In this document: positions 42,763 to 50,792 of the stretch, in pieces | How positions within the stretch are numbered: position 1 is the first letter of the stretch | How the letters are laid out: each line of letters starts with the position of its first letter | NCBI GenBank assembly: GCA_003161615.1 | Contig: PMOB01000016.1 | Coordinates: 80,030 to 144,029 of the forward strand | Direction: 5' to 3' | DNA from: Actinomycetota bacterium | GTDB taxonomy: Bacteria > Actinomycetota > Thermoleophilia > Gaiellales > Gaiellaceae | DNA length: 64,000 nt | Position numbers and translations under genes: made by a program | The notes under the pieces: model-generated | Told to the model about the DNA's origin: nothing | What the model saw: the letters and a program-made list of their open reading frames with translations, nothing else | The model's database searches: none

Positions 42763-43476
42763 CTACACGGACAGGAGATGCGCCGCGAGCTCGTCCGGGC
42801 GCGAGAGGAACGGCGAGTGGTCGGTGTCGAGCGTCAGGACGCGCTCGCACGGCCGCGCCGCGTACATCTCGCGCTGCTTGGCGATCGAGATGGCGTGGTC
42901 GCGGAGGCACTCGACGTAGACGCGACGCACCGAGCCGGCGCGCTCCTCCGTCAGCGAGGCCGGCGCGGCGAACGCCGCGAGGCTCTCGGGGACGAGCCGG
43001 GACGACGCGGCAGCCGCGTCCGCCGGATCGCACTCCTCGTAGAAGCACGCCACCCGGGCGTCCTCGGCCACCTCGCAGAGCCCCGCCGCCTCGTCAACCT
43101 GGAGGTTGGGAAGGACTTGCGCCGCGGGATCCCCGTCGGCGACCTGGAGCAGGGACTGGCCGTCGCCCGGCAAGAACGCGCACACGTAGACGAGCGCGGC
43201 GATCTTGTTCGGTACGAGCTCGGCCGCCTGCGTGATCGGCATCCCGCCCATGCTGTGCCCGGCGAGCACGACAGGTTCACCGGCGGCCTCGACCCGCGCG
43301 ACGACTTCCTGCGCGTAGCTGTCGAGCGTCATGCCGGCGACGTCGGAGGAGTTCTCCCCGTGTCCCGGCAGGTCGACGGTGGTGACGGAGTGGCCCTCCG
43401 CCTCGAGCAGCGGCACGACCTTGTCCCAGCACCAGGCGCCGTGCCAGGCGCCGTGAACGAGAACGTACGAAGCCAC
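42763..43476 (-). CDS. Alpha/beta hydrolase (plant-esterase/HNL-like)
   Basis: 237 residues. The opening VLVHGAWHGAWCWDKVVPLL and the nucleophile elbow VLAGHSMGGMPITQAA are those of the hydroxynitrile lyase/methyl esterase branch; DTDHSPFLSRPDEL supplies the catalytic His. The substrate is unknown. It lies between the aminopeptidases and ftsY on the same strand, with no gap to ftsY, an unusual companion for the SRP receptor. Confidence 0.85.
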   Translation of the reverse strand: MASYVLVHGAWHGAWCWDKVVPLLEAEGHSVTTVDLPGHGENSSDVAGMTLDSYAQEVVARVEAAGEPVVLAGHSMGGMPITQAAELVPNKIAALVYVCAFLPGDGQSLLQVADGDPAAQVLPNLQVDEAAGLCEVAEDARVACFYEECDPADAAAASSRLVPESLAAFAAPASLTEERAGSVRRVYVECLRDHAISIAKQREMYAARPCERVLTLDTDHSPFLSRPDELAAHLLSV

Positions 43477-43483
43477 GCGCGCT

Positions 43484-44686
43484 CTACTCCTCGTACTGCC
43501 AGGTCTCGGCGCGGATGAGCGGGACGGCCGTCCCGTCCGCGAGCAGGGCGTCCACCTCGAGCTCCGGCCCGCCGACCATGAAGTCGACGTGGATCTTCGA
43601 GGCGTTCATCGCCTCGTCCGGCTCGCCGTCGAAGGCGTAGCCGAGGCCCATCCCGTAGGCGATGTGACAAGTCGCGTTCTCGTCGAAGAGCGTGTCGAAG
43701 AAAAGGACGCCGGACTGGCCGACCCGCGACTCCTTCGTGACGAGCGCGAGCTCGCCGAGCCGGTCCGCATTCTCGAGCGTCGCGAGCTGGCTGCGGACGA
43801 GGTCGGCACCCTCCTCGGCGTCGACGTTGACGATCCGCCCGTCTTCGAACGTGAACGCAAGGCCGCGAATCGTCCTGCCGCCCAGCACGAGCGGGAGGCT
43901 CGACCGGATCGTGCCCTCGGCTCGGCGGGGATCCGGGGTCGTGAAGATCTCCTCGGTCGGCATGTTCGCGACGTAGTCGATCCCGCCGGAGGTGCGGAAG
44001 CGGGCGCTCGCCCACTTCGCCGTCGGGAAAAGCCCGACGGTCAGGTCGGTGCCGGGCCCGCGATAGTGGAGTGCGTCGGGCTGGAGCGCCGTGAGCGCGG
44101 CGCCGCGGGCGTCGAGCCGGTCGAGATGCTCCCGCCAGGCGGCGACCGGATCGGGCTCGTCCAGCCGCATGGTGAACGCAACCGCCTCCCAGAGCCGCTC
44201 GACGTCGGGCTCGCCGAAGACCCGCGTCGCCCAGCCCGGGTTCGGCGCGCCGATACCGCACCAGTTGACGGAGTTGTCCCGGTGCTGGCGCTGCCTGATC
44301 TCCGCGATCTCGAGCGGCATGGCCCGGCCGAGGCGCTCGCCGTCGAGATCGGCCATCAGGTCCGGCTCCGGCGTTCCGGTCGTCGACAGCGCCGCATTCC
44401 CGGCGCCCGCCTCGACCATTTCCTTCCGCCACTCAGGCGAATACGTGAGCGCAGAGTCCGGCCCGAGCCCGATCATCGCGTGCCGGACGTGGTCGTCCGC
44501 CCAGAGAACGTGGACGAACGAGGCGCCGGCCTTGTACGCCTGCCGCGCGAGCGCCCGCCCGAGCTCGGCGTGCTCGAGTTCCGGATGGATGAACACCTGC
44601 TGGCCGGGCTGGACGTTCGCTCCAATCCGCACCGCCAGCTCCGCGTAGCGCTCGAGGCGCTCGTCAGGGCTCAAGCGATCTGCCAT
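43484..44686 (-). CDS. M29-family aminopeptidase, copy 1
   Basis: 400 residues. The thermophilic aminopeptidase signatures are YAELAVRIGANVQPGQ, YRGPGTDLTVGLFP, NMPTEEIFTTPDPRRAEG (metal-binding Glu), HIAYGMGLGYAFDG (His and Tyr) and IHVDFMVGGPE (His and Asp). It releases N-terminal amino acids using two metal ions; no signal peptide, so cytosolic. It overlaps copy 2 by 16 nt and is closely similar to it along its whole length, showing a tandem duplication. Confidence 0.92.
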   Translation of the reverse strand: MADRLSPDERLERYAELAVRIGANVQPGQQVFIHPELEHAELGRALARQAYKAGASFVHVLWADDHVRHAMIGLGPDSALTYSPEWRKEMVEAGAGNAALSTTGTPEPDLMADLDGERLGRAMPLEIAEIRQRQHRDNSVNWCGIGAPNPGWATRVFGEPDVERLWEAVAFTMRLDEPDPVAAWREHLDRLDARGAALTALQPDALHYRGPGTDLTVGLFPTAKWASARFRTSGGIDYVANMPTEEIFTTPDPRRAEGTIRSSLPLVLGGRTIRGLAFTFEDGRIVNVDAEEGADLVRSQLATLENADRLGELALVTKESRVGQSGVLFFDTLFDENATCHIAYGMGLGYAFDGEPDEAMNASKIHVDFMVGGPELEVDALLADGTAVPLIRAETWQYEE

Positions 44687-45852
44687 TCCTCGTTGCGGAT
44701 GACGGGCACCGCTGTGCCGTCCGCGAGGATCGCGTCCACTTCGAGCTCGGGGCCACCGACCATGAAGTCGACGTGCATATTCGCGACGTTGAGCCCTTCG
44801 TCCGGCTCGCCGTCGAACACGAACGGGAAGCCGAAGCCGTACGCGATGTGGCAGGTCGCGTTCTCGTCGAAGAGCGTGTCGTAGAACAGCGTCTCCGATT
44901 GTCCGACGCGGGAATCGCCCGTGACGAGCGCGAGCTCGCCGAGCCGGTCTGCGTTCTCGATGGACGCGAACTGGCTGCGGAGGAGGTCCGCCCCGCTCTC
45001 GGCTTCGACGTTGACGATCCGGCCGCCCTCGAACGTCAGCTCGAGCCCGCGGACGATCTGGCCGGCCAGGACGAGCGGCATGCTCGCGCGGATCGTCCCG
45101 TCGGCACGGCGCGAGTCGGGCGAGGTGAAGATCTCCTCCGTCGGCATGTTCGCGACGTACTCGATGCCGTTCGTCGTCGTCGACGAGCCGGACATCCAGC
45201 GCGCGTTGGGGAGAAGCCCCACGGTGAGGTCGGTTCCCGGGCCGCGGTAGCGGATCGCGTCGGGCTTCAGCGCGTCGAGAGCGGCGCCGCGCTCGCGCAG
45301 GCGCGCGAGGTGCTCGCGCCACGCGGCGACCGGATCGGGCTCGTCGAGGCGCATGCAGAAGGCGACCTTCTCCCAGAGCCGCTCGACGTCCGGTTCCCCG
45401 AAGACCTGCTTCGCCCAGGCTTCCGTCGGTGCGCCGACGCCGCACCACGCGACCGTGTTCTCCGACACCTGGCGCATGCGGATCTGGATGATCTCGATGG
45501 GGATCGCGCGGCCGACGCGCTCGCCGTCGAGGTCGCCGAGGAGGTCCGGCTCGGGATCGCCGGTCGTGGCGATCATCGCGTTGCCGGTCATCGACTCGAA
45601 GAAGGTCTTCAAGAAGTCCGGCGCGTAGGTCAGCGCCGCGTCCGGCCCGAGCTCGATCATCGCCTTCCGGATGTGCGCGTCGTTGTAGAGCACGTGGACG
45701 TACGAGGCGCCGGCGTTGTACGACGCGCGCACGAGCGCGCGCGCGAGATCCTTGTGCGCGATGTTCGGGAGGATGAAGACCTCCTGGCCGGGCTGGACGT
45801 TTGCGCCCAGGCCGACCACGAGCTCCGCGTAGCGCTCGAGCCGTTCGTCCAT
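44671..45852 (-). CDS. M29-family aminopeptidase, copy 2
   Basis: 393 residues with the same ordered motifs as copy 1: YAELVVGLGANVQPGQ, YRGPGTDLTVGLLP, NMPTEEIFTSPDSRRADG, HIAYGFGFPFVFDG and MHVDFMVGGPE. All metal ligands recognisable in one copy are kept in the other, so both are probably active. Differences concentrate in the first 130 residues and near ARWMSGSSTTTNG, where substrate specificity could differ. TAGGAT ends 7 nt before the ATG; it heads an operon with copy 1, the hydrolase, and perhaps ftsY. Confidence 0.92.
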   Translation of the reverse strand: MDERLERYAELVVGLGANVQPGQEVFILPNIAHKDLARALVRASYNAGASYVHVLYNDAHIRKAMIELGPDAALTYAPDFLKTFFESMTGNAMIATTGDPEPDLLGDLDGERVGRAIPIEIIQIRMRQVSENTVAWCGVGAPTEAWAKQVFGEPDVERLWEKVAFCMRLDEPDPVAAWREHLARLRERGAALDALKPDAIRYRGPGTDLTVGLLPNARWMSGSSTTTNGIEYVANMPTEEIFTSPDSRRADGTIRASMPLVLAGQIVRGLELTFEGGRIVNVEAESGADLLRSQFASIENADRLGELALVTGDSRVGQSETLFYDTLFDENATCHIAYGFGFPFVFDGEPDEGLNVANMHVDFMVGGPELEVDAILADGTAVPVIRNEEWQIA

Positions 45853-45859
45853 TCGGGCG

Positions 45860-45865
45860 ATCCTA
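45860..45865 (-). promoter_or_regulatory. -10 box of the aminopeptidase operon
   Basis: TAGGAT on the minus strand ends 7 nt before the ATG at 45852, in the 14-nt gap after smc. Confidence 0.45.
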
Positions 45866-45866
45866 C

Positions 45867-48380
45867 TTATGCAGCGCTGACGGCTTGCGCGTCTTCGCGC
45901 GGGAGGCGGCGCGAGACGACCTGCGAGACGCCGTCGCCGCCCATGGTGACTCCGTAGAGGACGTCGGCGGCTTCCATCGTCCGCTTCTGATGCGTGATGA
46001 CGACGAACTGCGCGCGGTCGGAGTAGCGGCGGAGCAGCTCGACGAAGCGCCCGATGTTCGTGTCGTCGAGCGCGGCCTCGACCTCGTCGAGGAGATAGAA
46101 TGGGCACGGCCGCGCGAGGAACAACGCGAAGAGGAAGGCGATCGCGCCGAGCGCCTTCTCGCCGCCGGAGAGCAGCGAGAGCCGCTGCACGCGCTTGCCG
46201 GCCGGCCGCAGCTCGACCTCGACGCCTGGCTCTTCTTCCTCCTCGCCTTCGGGCTCGGTGAGGCGAAGACGTCCCTCGCCGCCGGGGAAGAGCGTGCCGG
46301 CCACTTCCTCGAAGTTCCGCTGGACGGAGTCGAACGTCTCGGTGAAGCGCCGCTCGACCGTTTCCGCGAGCTCCGTGCTCAACTTCTCGAGCTCGGCGAG
46401 GCTGTCCTCGAGGTCGGCGCGCTGCGTCGCGAGCTCCTCGAGGCGCTCCTTCTCAGCCTCGTACTCCTCCTTCGCGAGCGGATTGACGGAGCCGAGCGCC
46501 TCGCGGCGGCGCTCGAGCCGCTCGACCGTGACGATGAGCTGCTCGCGGTCGTCGCCCTCAGCCGCTTCATCGGCGTTCGCTGCTTCGAGCCGGCGACGCG
46601 CCTCGTCGGCCTCGGCCTCGACGCGCGCGGCGTCGACTTCGACGGCGGAGGCGGCCTCCGACGCGGCGGAAAGCTCCTGGCGGAGCTCGACCTCGGCGGC
46701 GCCGAGGCGGCGCAGCTCCTCGCCGAGATTCCCCGCGCTCGACGCTCCGGTCTCGACCTCGGCCTTGAGCGGCGCCTCGAAACGGGCGGCGGAAATGTCG
46801 AGCGCGCGAACGAGCCGCTCGGCGAGCGCGAGGCTGCGCGTGACCAGCGGATCCGCCTCGTCGGCGTACGCGCTGTCGGGAATCCGGGCTTCGCTGCGCT
46901 TGCGCGCCTCGTCCAGCTCGACGCCGAGCGCGCGCCGCCGCGCCTGGAGCTCGAGCAGCAGCGCCTCGGCCGTCTCGCCCGCGAACCACAGCTCGCCGCT
47001 CGCCGGGTCGTAGCCGAAGCCTTCGCGGGTCACGGCGGCGACGGGCGAGGCAAGCAGATCCTCCTTGGCGACGACCGGCAGCTCGGGCTCGCGCTTGCCG
47101 ATCACGACGGTCAGCGATCCGAGACCCGCGGCGTGGGCGCGTTCGAGCAACGCGAATGCGGCTTCTGCATCGTCCGCGACGAGCGCCGATGCACGCTGGC
47201 GCAGCGCGGCGACGACGGCGCGCTCCATGCCTGGCTCGACGTCGAGGAGCGAGAGCGCGATCCGTTCCCCTTCCTCTGCGAGCGCCCGCGCTGCGGGCGG
47301 CAAGCCTTCGCGCTCGGCGAGCGTGCGGTCGAGGGCGCGGAGGCGCTCCTCGAACAGGCTCACCTGCTCGGCGAGCGCGACTCGCTCGCTGCGAACTCGC
47401 TCGTCGAGGACGCGGCGTGGCTGCTCAGCCGCGGCCCGCAGCCTCCCGACGCGCGCCGCCGCCGACTCGCGGCGAAGGTCGAGCCGTTCGACTGCGCTGC
47501 GTAGCCGGTAGAGCGCCTGGAGCGCCTGCTCGCGGCCACCGGCGGCGTCGGCTAGCTGCTCCTCCGCCTGGCCGCGCTCGGCAAGGACGCCTTCGAGCCG
47601 CGCTTCCACGGCCTTCTTCGCGCCGCCCGTCGAGGCCCGGCGAGCGTCGATCTCGCGCAGGCGCTCGTCGAGCGCTGCCAGGTCGAGCTCCGCGATCCGC
47701 GCGTACAGCCGCGCGATCTCGCCGCGCAGTTTCTCGGCCCGTTCTGCGGCGGTCGCCTGCAGCGCGAGAGGACGGAGCCGTTTGCGCACCTCCGCCTCGA
47801 CGTCGCGCGCCCGCTCCACTTCGATCGCAACGCGGGCGAGCTTGAGTTCCGCGCGGTGGCGGCGCGCCTTGAAGCGGCCGAGGCCGGCCGCCTCCTCGAC
47901 GAGCGCCCGGCGCTCGGCGGGACGCGAGGCGAGGATCGCCTCCACCTTCCCCTGGCTGATGATCGAGTGCATCCCCTGGCCGAGCCCAAGGTCGGCGAGG
48001 AGCTCGACGAGGTCGATGCGGCGGACGCCCGCCTTGTTGACGAGGTACTGCCCTTCCCCGCCGCGATGCAGCCGGCGCGCGACCGACAGCTCCGCGAACT
48101 CGACCGGCAGCGTGCCGTCGGCGTTGTCGAAGAGGAGCTCGACCTCGCAGAAATCGGCGCCGCCGCGCCCGCTGCTGCCGGAGAAGAGAACGTCGTCGGG
48201 CTTCTCCGCGCGCAACTCGCTCGGGCTGAGCGAGCCCGCCGCCCAGCGGATCGCGTCGGAGACGTTGGACTTTCCCGAGCCGTTCGGGCCGACGATGACG
48301 CCCACGCCCGGTTCCAGACGGATCTCCACCGGCTCCGGGAAGGACTTGAAACCACGCAGTTTGACGGCGCGCAGGTGCAC
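45867..48380 (-). CDS. smc: SMC chromosome segregation protein, shortened coiled coils
   Basis: 837 residues against about 1150-1200 for bacterial SMC. The N-terminal head is complete (RGFKSFPEPV; Walker A VGPNGSGKSN at 30-39; IISQGKVEAIL), as is the C-terminal head (signature LLSGGEKALGAIAFLFALF at about 736, Walker B YLLDEVEAALDD at 761, THQKRTMEAADVLYGVTM). The hinge spans roughly 357-490 (VEPGMERAVVAALRQRASAL). The arms between head and hinge are about 170-190 residues each, roughly half the normal length. The start is a GTG 8 nt after TAGGGT. The frame is continuous, so the shortening is not a frameshift. Confidence 0.93.
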   Translation of the reverse strand: MHLRAVKLRGFKSFPEPVEIRLEPGVGVIVGPNGSGKSNVSDAIRWAAGSLSPSELRAEKPDDVLFSGSSGRGGADFCEVELLFDNADGTLPVEFAELSVARRLHRGGEGQYLVNKAGVRRIDLVELLADLGLGQGMHSIISQGKVEAILASRPAERRALVEEAAGLGRFKARRHRAELKLARVAIEVERARDVEAEVRKRLRPLALQATAAERAEKLRGEIARLYARIAELDLAALDERLREIDARRASTGGAKKAVEARLEGVLAERGQAEEQLADAAGGREQALQALYRLRSAVERLDLRRESAAARVGRLRAAAEQPRRVLDERVRSERVALAEQVSLFEERLRALDRTLAEREGLPPAARALAEEGERIALSLLDVEPGMERAVVAALRQRASALVADDAEAAFALLERAHAAGLGSLTVVIGKREPELPVVAKEDLLASPVAAVTREGFGYDPASGELWFAGETAEALLLELQARRRALGVELDEARKRSEARIPDSAYADEADPLVTRSLALAERLVRALDISAARFEAPLKAEVETGASSAGNLGEELRRLGAAEVELRQELSAASEAASAVEVDAARVEAEADEARRRLEAANADEAAEGDDREQLIVTVERLERRREALGSVNPLAKEEYEAEKERLEELATQRADLEDSLAELEKLSTELAETVERRFTETFDSVQRNFEEVAGTLFPGGEGRLRLTEPEGEEEEEPGVEVELRPAGKRVQRLSLLSGGEKALGAIAFLFALFLARPCPFYLLDEVEAALDDTNIGRFVELLRRYSDRAQFVVITHQKRTMEAADVLYGVTMGGDGVSQVVSRRLPREDAQAVSAA

Positions 48381-48388
48381 GACTTCGC

Positions 48389-48394
48389 ACCCTA
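48389..48394 (-). promoter_or_regulatory. -10 box of smc
   Basis: TAGGGT on the minus strand ends 8 nt before the GTG at 48380, in the 30-nt gap after the 56-codon frame. No -35 is seen. Confidence 0.45.
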
Positions 48395-48410
48395 AAGAGG
48401 GGACAGGACG

Positions 48411-48581
48411 CTACTGCGAGCCGGGCGTGTCGGTCTCGCGGGCGAGCGGAGCGTCCTCGTCGGCCGGCTCCTCTTCCACCTCGTCGAAGACCTCGAGGAT
48501 GCCGCGCTGGACGAGATCGCGCTCTGGCGCGGTCAGCCGGGCGAGGCGCAGCTGGGAGTTGGTTGGACGCCGTTCGGACAT
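48411..48581 (-). CDS. Possible small acidic protein between rnc and smc
   Basis: A 56-codon frame, ATG at 48581. A basic N-terminal half (MSERRPTNSQLRLARLTAPE) leads to a helical, acidic second half (VFDEVEEEPADEDAP). Third-position G/C bias fits coding use. No Shine-Dalgarno sequence or near TANNNT box is seen. Many genomes have mutM between rnc and smc; nothing like MutM is here. I recognise no family. It could be a real small gene or a chance frame in a 247-nt gap. Confidence 0.45.
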   Translation of the reverse strand: MSERRPTNSQLRLARLTAPERDLVQRGILEVFDEVEEEPADEDAPLARETDTPGSQ

Positions 48582-48627
48582 GCGCGATCAGAGTGCCAGA
48601 GATCCGGTGCGACCGCGGACCGGGTTT

Positions 48628-49368
48628 CTACGCCTCGCCCGGCGCTTCCACCTTCGCGAGCGCCTCGCGCGCCGCGGCTTGTTCCGCTTCCTTCTTGGTC
48701 GTCCCCTCGCCGCGACCCAGCTCCTCGCCGTCGACGAGCGCTGCGCAGGTGAAGTGCCGGTCGTGCGGCGGCCCTGCGGCGGAGATCTCGAGATACGTGA
48801 CCTTCCGGCCCCTGCGAGCCAGGAGCTCCTGGAGGTCCGTCTTCTGGTCGACGCGCGACGTGACGGCGAACTCGATGTGCTCGTCGAACGCCGCCACGAT
48901 CGCGTCCGCGATCGCCGCGAAGCCGAGCTGGATGAAGAGCGCCCCGAGCGCCGCCTCGAGCACGGCGCCGATCACGCTGCGCGTCGTCGCGAGCCGCTCG
49001 GCGTCGTCCGGCGGCGGCACGGGCGCGTGCGCGAGGAGCCGCTCGCCGAGACCGAGCTCGTGCGCGACCTTCGCGCACGTTGCGCGGGAGACGACGTGCG
49101 CCCGCGCCTTCGTCAGCCTTCCCTCGGGATAGTCCGGATGCCGTTCGTAGAGGGTGTGCGCAACGGCGAGCTCGAGGACGCTGTCTCCGAGGAACTCGAG
49201 CCGCTCGTAGGACTCCGCACGCTCCCGCGCCCAGGAGACGTGCGTGAAAACGATCTCCGCCAGGTCCGGCGGGAGATCGTCGATCAGCTGCGCGAGGTCT
49301 CGTCCTCGGCTACTGGTGCGACGTGACGTAATCGACCGCCTGGCCGACGGTCTGGATCTTCTGCGCAT
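48628..49368 (-). CDS. rnc: Ribonuclease III (start uncertain)
   Basis: Up to 246 residues. [21 protein letters not shown] is the RNase III signature, [19 protein letters not shown] the second acidic region, and [17 protein letters not shown]...[18 protein letters not shown] the double-stranded RNA-binding domain. It processes rRNA precursors. The ATG at 49368 overlaps acpP by 59 nt and adds an Arg/Ser-rich leader absent from the family. After the acpP stop there is no ATG, GTG or TTG before the conserved core, only CTG codons near 49284. The position between acpP and smc is the usual one. Confidence 0.9.
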   Translation of the reverse strand: MRRRSRPSARRSITSRRTSSRGRDLAQLIDDLPPDLAEIVFTHVSWARERAESYERLEFLGDSVLELAVAHTLYERHPDYPEGRLTKARAHVVSRATCAKVAHELGLGERLLAHAPVPPPDDAERLATTRSVIGAVLEAALGALFIQLGFAAIADAIVAAFDEHIEFAVTSRVDQKTDLQELLARRGRKVTYLEISAAGPPHDRHFTCAALVDGEELGRGEGTTKKEAEQAAAREALAKVEAPGEA

Positions 49369-49555
49369 CCTCGTCCGAGATCTTGATCCCGAACTGGTCC
49401 TCGAGCTCCATGATCAGCTCGACGAGGTCGAGCGAGTCGGCGTCGAGATCCTCCTGGAAGGAGGCCCCGTCCGTGATTTCCGCCTCGTCGATCCCGAGCT
49501 GCTCGGTGAGGACTTCCTTGACCCGCTCGTAGACTTCCTCGCGCGACGCTGCCAT
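49310..49555 (-). CDS. acpP: Acyl carrier protein
   Basis: 81 residues, acidic and helical. [17 protein letters not shown] contains the DSL serine that carries 4'-phosphopantetheine. The length and composition are those of fatty-acid-synthesis ACP. AGGTGAC lies directly before the ATG, and a TATGAT box at 49599-49594 would give a 30-40-nt leader. It follows plsX, which uses acyl-ACP, and precedes rnc. Confidence 0.96.
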   Translation of the reverse strand: MAASREEVYERVKEVLTEQLGIDEAEITDGASFQEDLDADSLDLVELIMELEDQFGIKISDEDAQKIQTVGQAVDYVTSHQ

Positions 49556-49593
49556 GTCACCTCATTTGATTTGGGGAGCCGGAAAGCGCGCCG

Positions 49594-49599
49594 ATCATA
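49594..49599 (-). promoter_or_regulatory. -10 box of acpP
   Basis: TATGAT on the minus strand, partly inside the plsX stop region, lies 38 nt before the acpP ATG. CTGGCC is a weak -35. Unlike most promoters here it leaves room for a leader with a ribosome binding site. Confidence 0.45.
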
Positions 49600-50566
49600 C
49601 AGTCTCTGCCGGTTGGGCCAGCCGCGCAGCGAGGCGGCCGACGACGTCGTGGTCGACGCCGCGGGCGGCGAGACGGATCGCGTTGGCGATCGCAGTCGCC
49701 GAGGAATTGCCGTGCGCGATCACGACGAGCCCCTTCAGACCGAGTAGGTAGGCGCCGCCGTAGGTGTCCGGATCGAGCCGTGAGCGGAGGCGCCGGGAGG
49801 CGGGGCGAATGAGCAACCCGCCGAGCTTCCCGCCCGCCGTCGCCTCGATCTCGCTGCGGAGGCCGATGAGGACGGTGCGGATCGTCCCCTCGACGGTCTT
49901 CAACGCAACATTGCCCGTGAAGCCATCGGTGACGAGGACGTCGGCGGCGCCTTCGAGGATGTCGCGGCCCTCGGCGTTGCCGCGGAAGTCGAGGTCGGAG
50001 GCGGCGAGCAGCGCGTGCGCGTCGAGCGTCAGCTGGTTGCCTTTCTCCGCCTCCTCGCCGATCGAGAGGAGGCGCACCTGCGGCCGCGCGATGCCGAGGA
50101 TCTCCTCGGCGAAGACGGCCCCCATCGTCGCGAACTGGAGGAGATGCTCGGGTCGGCAGTCGGCGTTCGCGCCCGCGTCGACGAGGACCGACGGTCCGTT
50201 CTTGGCGGGGATCGGGACGGCGATCGCGGGACGGCGCACGCCGTGGATGCGGCGGACGTAGACGAGCCCGGCGGCGAGCATCGCGCCGGTGTTGCCCGGC
50301 GACACGACCGCGTCGGCCTCGCCGTCGGCCACCGCCTTGACGGCGCGCACGAGCGAACTGTCCTCCTTCGCGCGGAGCGCGTCGGCCGGCTTGTCGTCCA
50401 TCCCGACGATCTGCGTCGTGGGGACGAGCTCGAGCCCGTGCGTCTCGAGATCGGCCTCACCGAAGATGACCGGCTCGATCCCGTCGCCGCGCGCAGCGAG
50501 CGCACCTTCGACGACGGCTTCGGGGCCACGGTCGCCACCCATCGCGTCCACGGCCACGCGGGTCAT
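49595..50566 (-). CDS. plsX: Phosphate acyltransferase PlsX
   Basis: 323 residues. VAVDAMGGDRGPEAVVEGA at the N-terminus, AVVSPGNTGAMLAAGL, VLVDAGANADCRPEHLLQFA and DGFTGNVALKTVEGT are the family signatures. It turns acyl-ACP into acyl phosphate, the donor for PlsY. In firmicutes the same acyl phosphate pool is filled from host or recycled fatty acids by FakA/FakB, homologues of which lie at 61961-64000. TAAGCT, which includes the rpmF stop, ends 7 nt before the ATG. Confidence 0.95.
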   Translation of the reverse strand: MTRVAVDAMGGDRGPEAVVEGALAARGDGIEPVIFGEADLETHGLELVPTTQIVGMDDKPADALRAKEDSSLVRAVKAVADGEADAVVSPGNTGAMLAAGLVYVRRIHGVRRPAIAVPIPAKNGPSVLVDAGANADCRPEHLLQFATMGAVFAEEILGIARPQVRLLSIGEEAEKGNQLTLDAHALLAASDLDFRGNAEGRDILEGAADVLVTDGFTGNVALKTVEGTIRTVLIGLRSEIEATAGGKLGGLLIRPASRRLRSRLDPDTYGGAYLLGLKGLVVIAHGNSSATAIANAIRLAARGVDHDVVGRLAARLAQPAETV

Positions 50567-50573
50567 GGCGGAG

Positions 50574-50579
50574 AGCTTA
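50574..50579 (-). promoter_or_regulatory. -10 box of plsX overlapping the rpmF stop
   Basis: TAAGCT on the minus strand, whose TAA is the rpmF stop codon, ends 7 nt before the plsX ATG. The stop codon makes a chance match more likely. Confidence 0.3.
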
Positions 50580-50765
50580 CGGAGCCTGGGTGCGGAGCGG
50601 CTCGACTTCGCGGCCCTTGTACGTGCCGCAGGTCGGGCAGACGCGGTGCGGGCGCTTCGGCTGGCCGCACGTCGGGCAGACGTTGACCTTCGCCGCGCTG
50701 ATCTTGTGCGTCGCGCGCCGCTTGTCGCGGCGCGACTTGGAGGTTTTCCGCTTCGGGACAGCCAT
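50577..50765 (-). CDS. rpmF: Ribosomal protein L32, zinc-binding form
   Basis: 62 residues. [20 protein letters not shown] is the invariant N-terminus; [18 protein letters not shown] holds the two CxxC pairs of the zinc-binding (C+) form. Some actinobacteria also keep a zinc-free copy elsewhere. Its yceD partner is separated from it here by an opposite-strand acetyltransferase gene, so rpmF must have its own promoter. Confidence 0.97.
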   Translation of the reverse strand: MAVPKRKTSKSRRDKRRATHKISAAKVNVCPTCGQPKRPHRVCPTCGTYKGREVEPLRTQAP

Positions 50766-50776
50766 AACGGCGGCCC

Positions 50777-50786
50777 ACTATAGCCT
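50777..50786. promoter_or_regulatory. Overlapping divergent -10 boxes of rpmF and the acetyltransferase gene
   Basis: On the minus strand TATAGT (50782-50777) ends 11 nt before the rpmF ATG. On the plus strand TAGCCT (50781-50786) ends 6 nt before the GTG at 50793. They share two bases, so simultaneous use is unlikely. Confidence 0.45.
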
Positions 50787-50792
50787 GCGCCC

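Noticed and set aside
45867..48380. SMC-like protein as SbcC, RecN or RecF
   Set aside because: Head motifs (IISQGKVEAIL, THQKRTMEAADVLYGVTM) and a hinge with VEPGMERAV are those of SMC; SbcC would have a zinc hook CxxC and RecN a different head.
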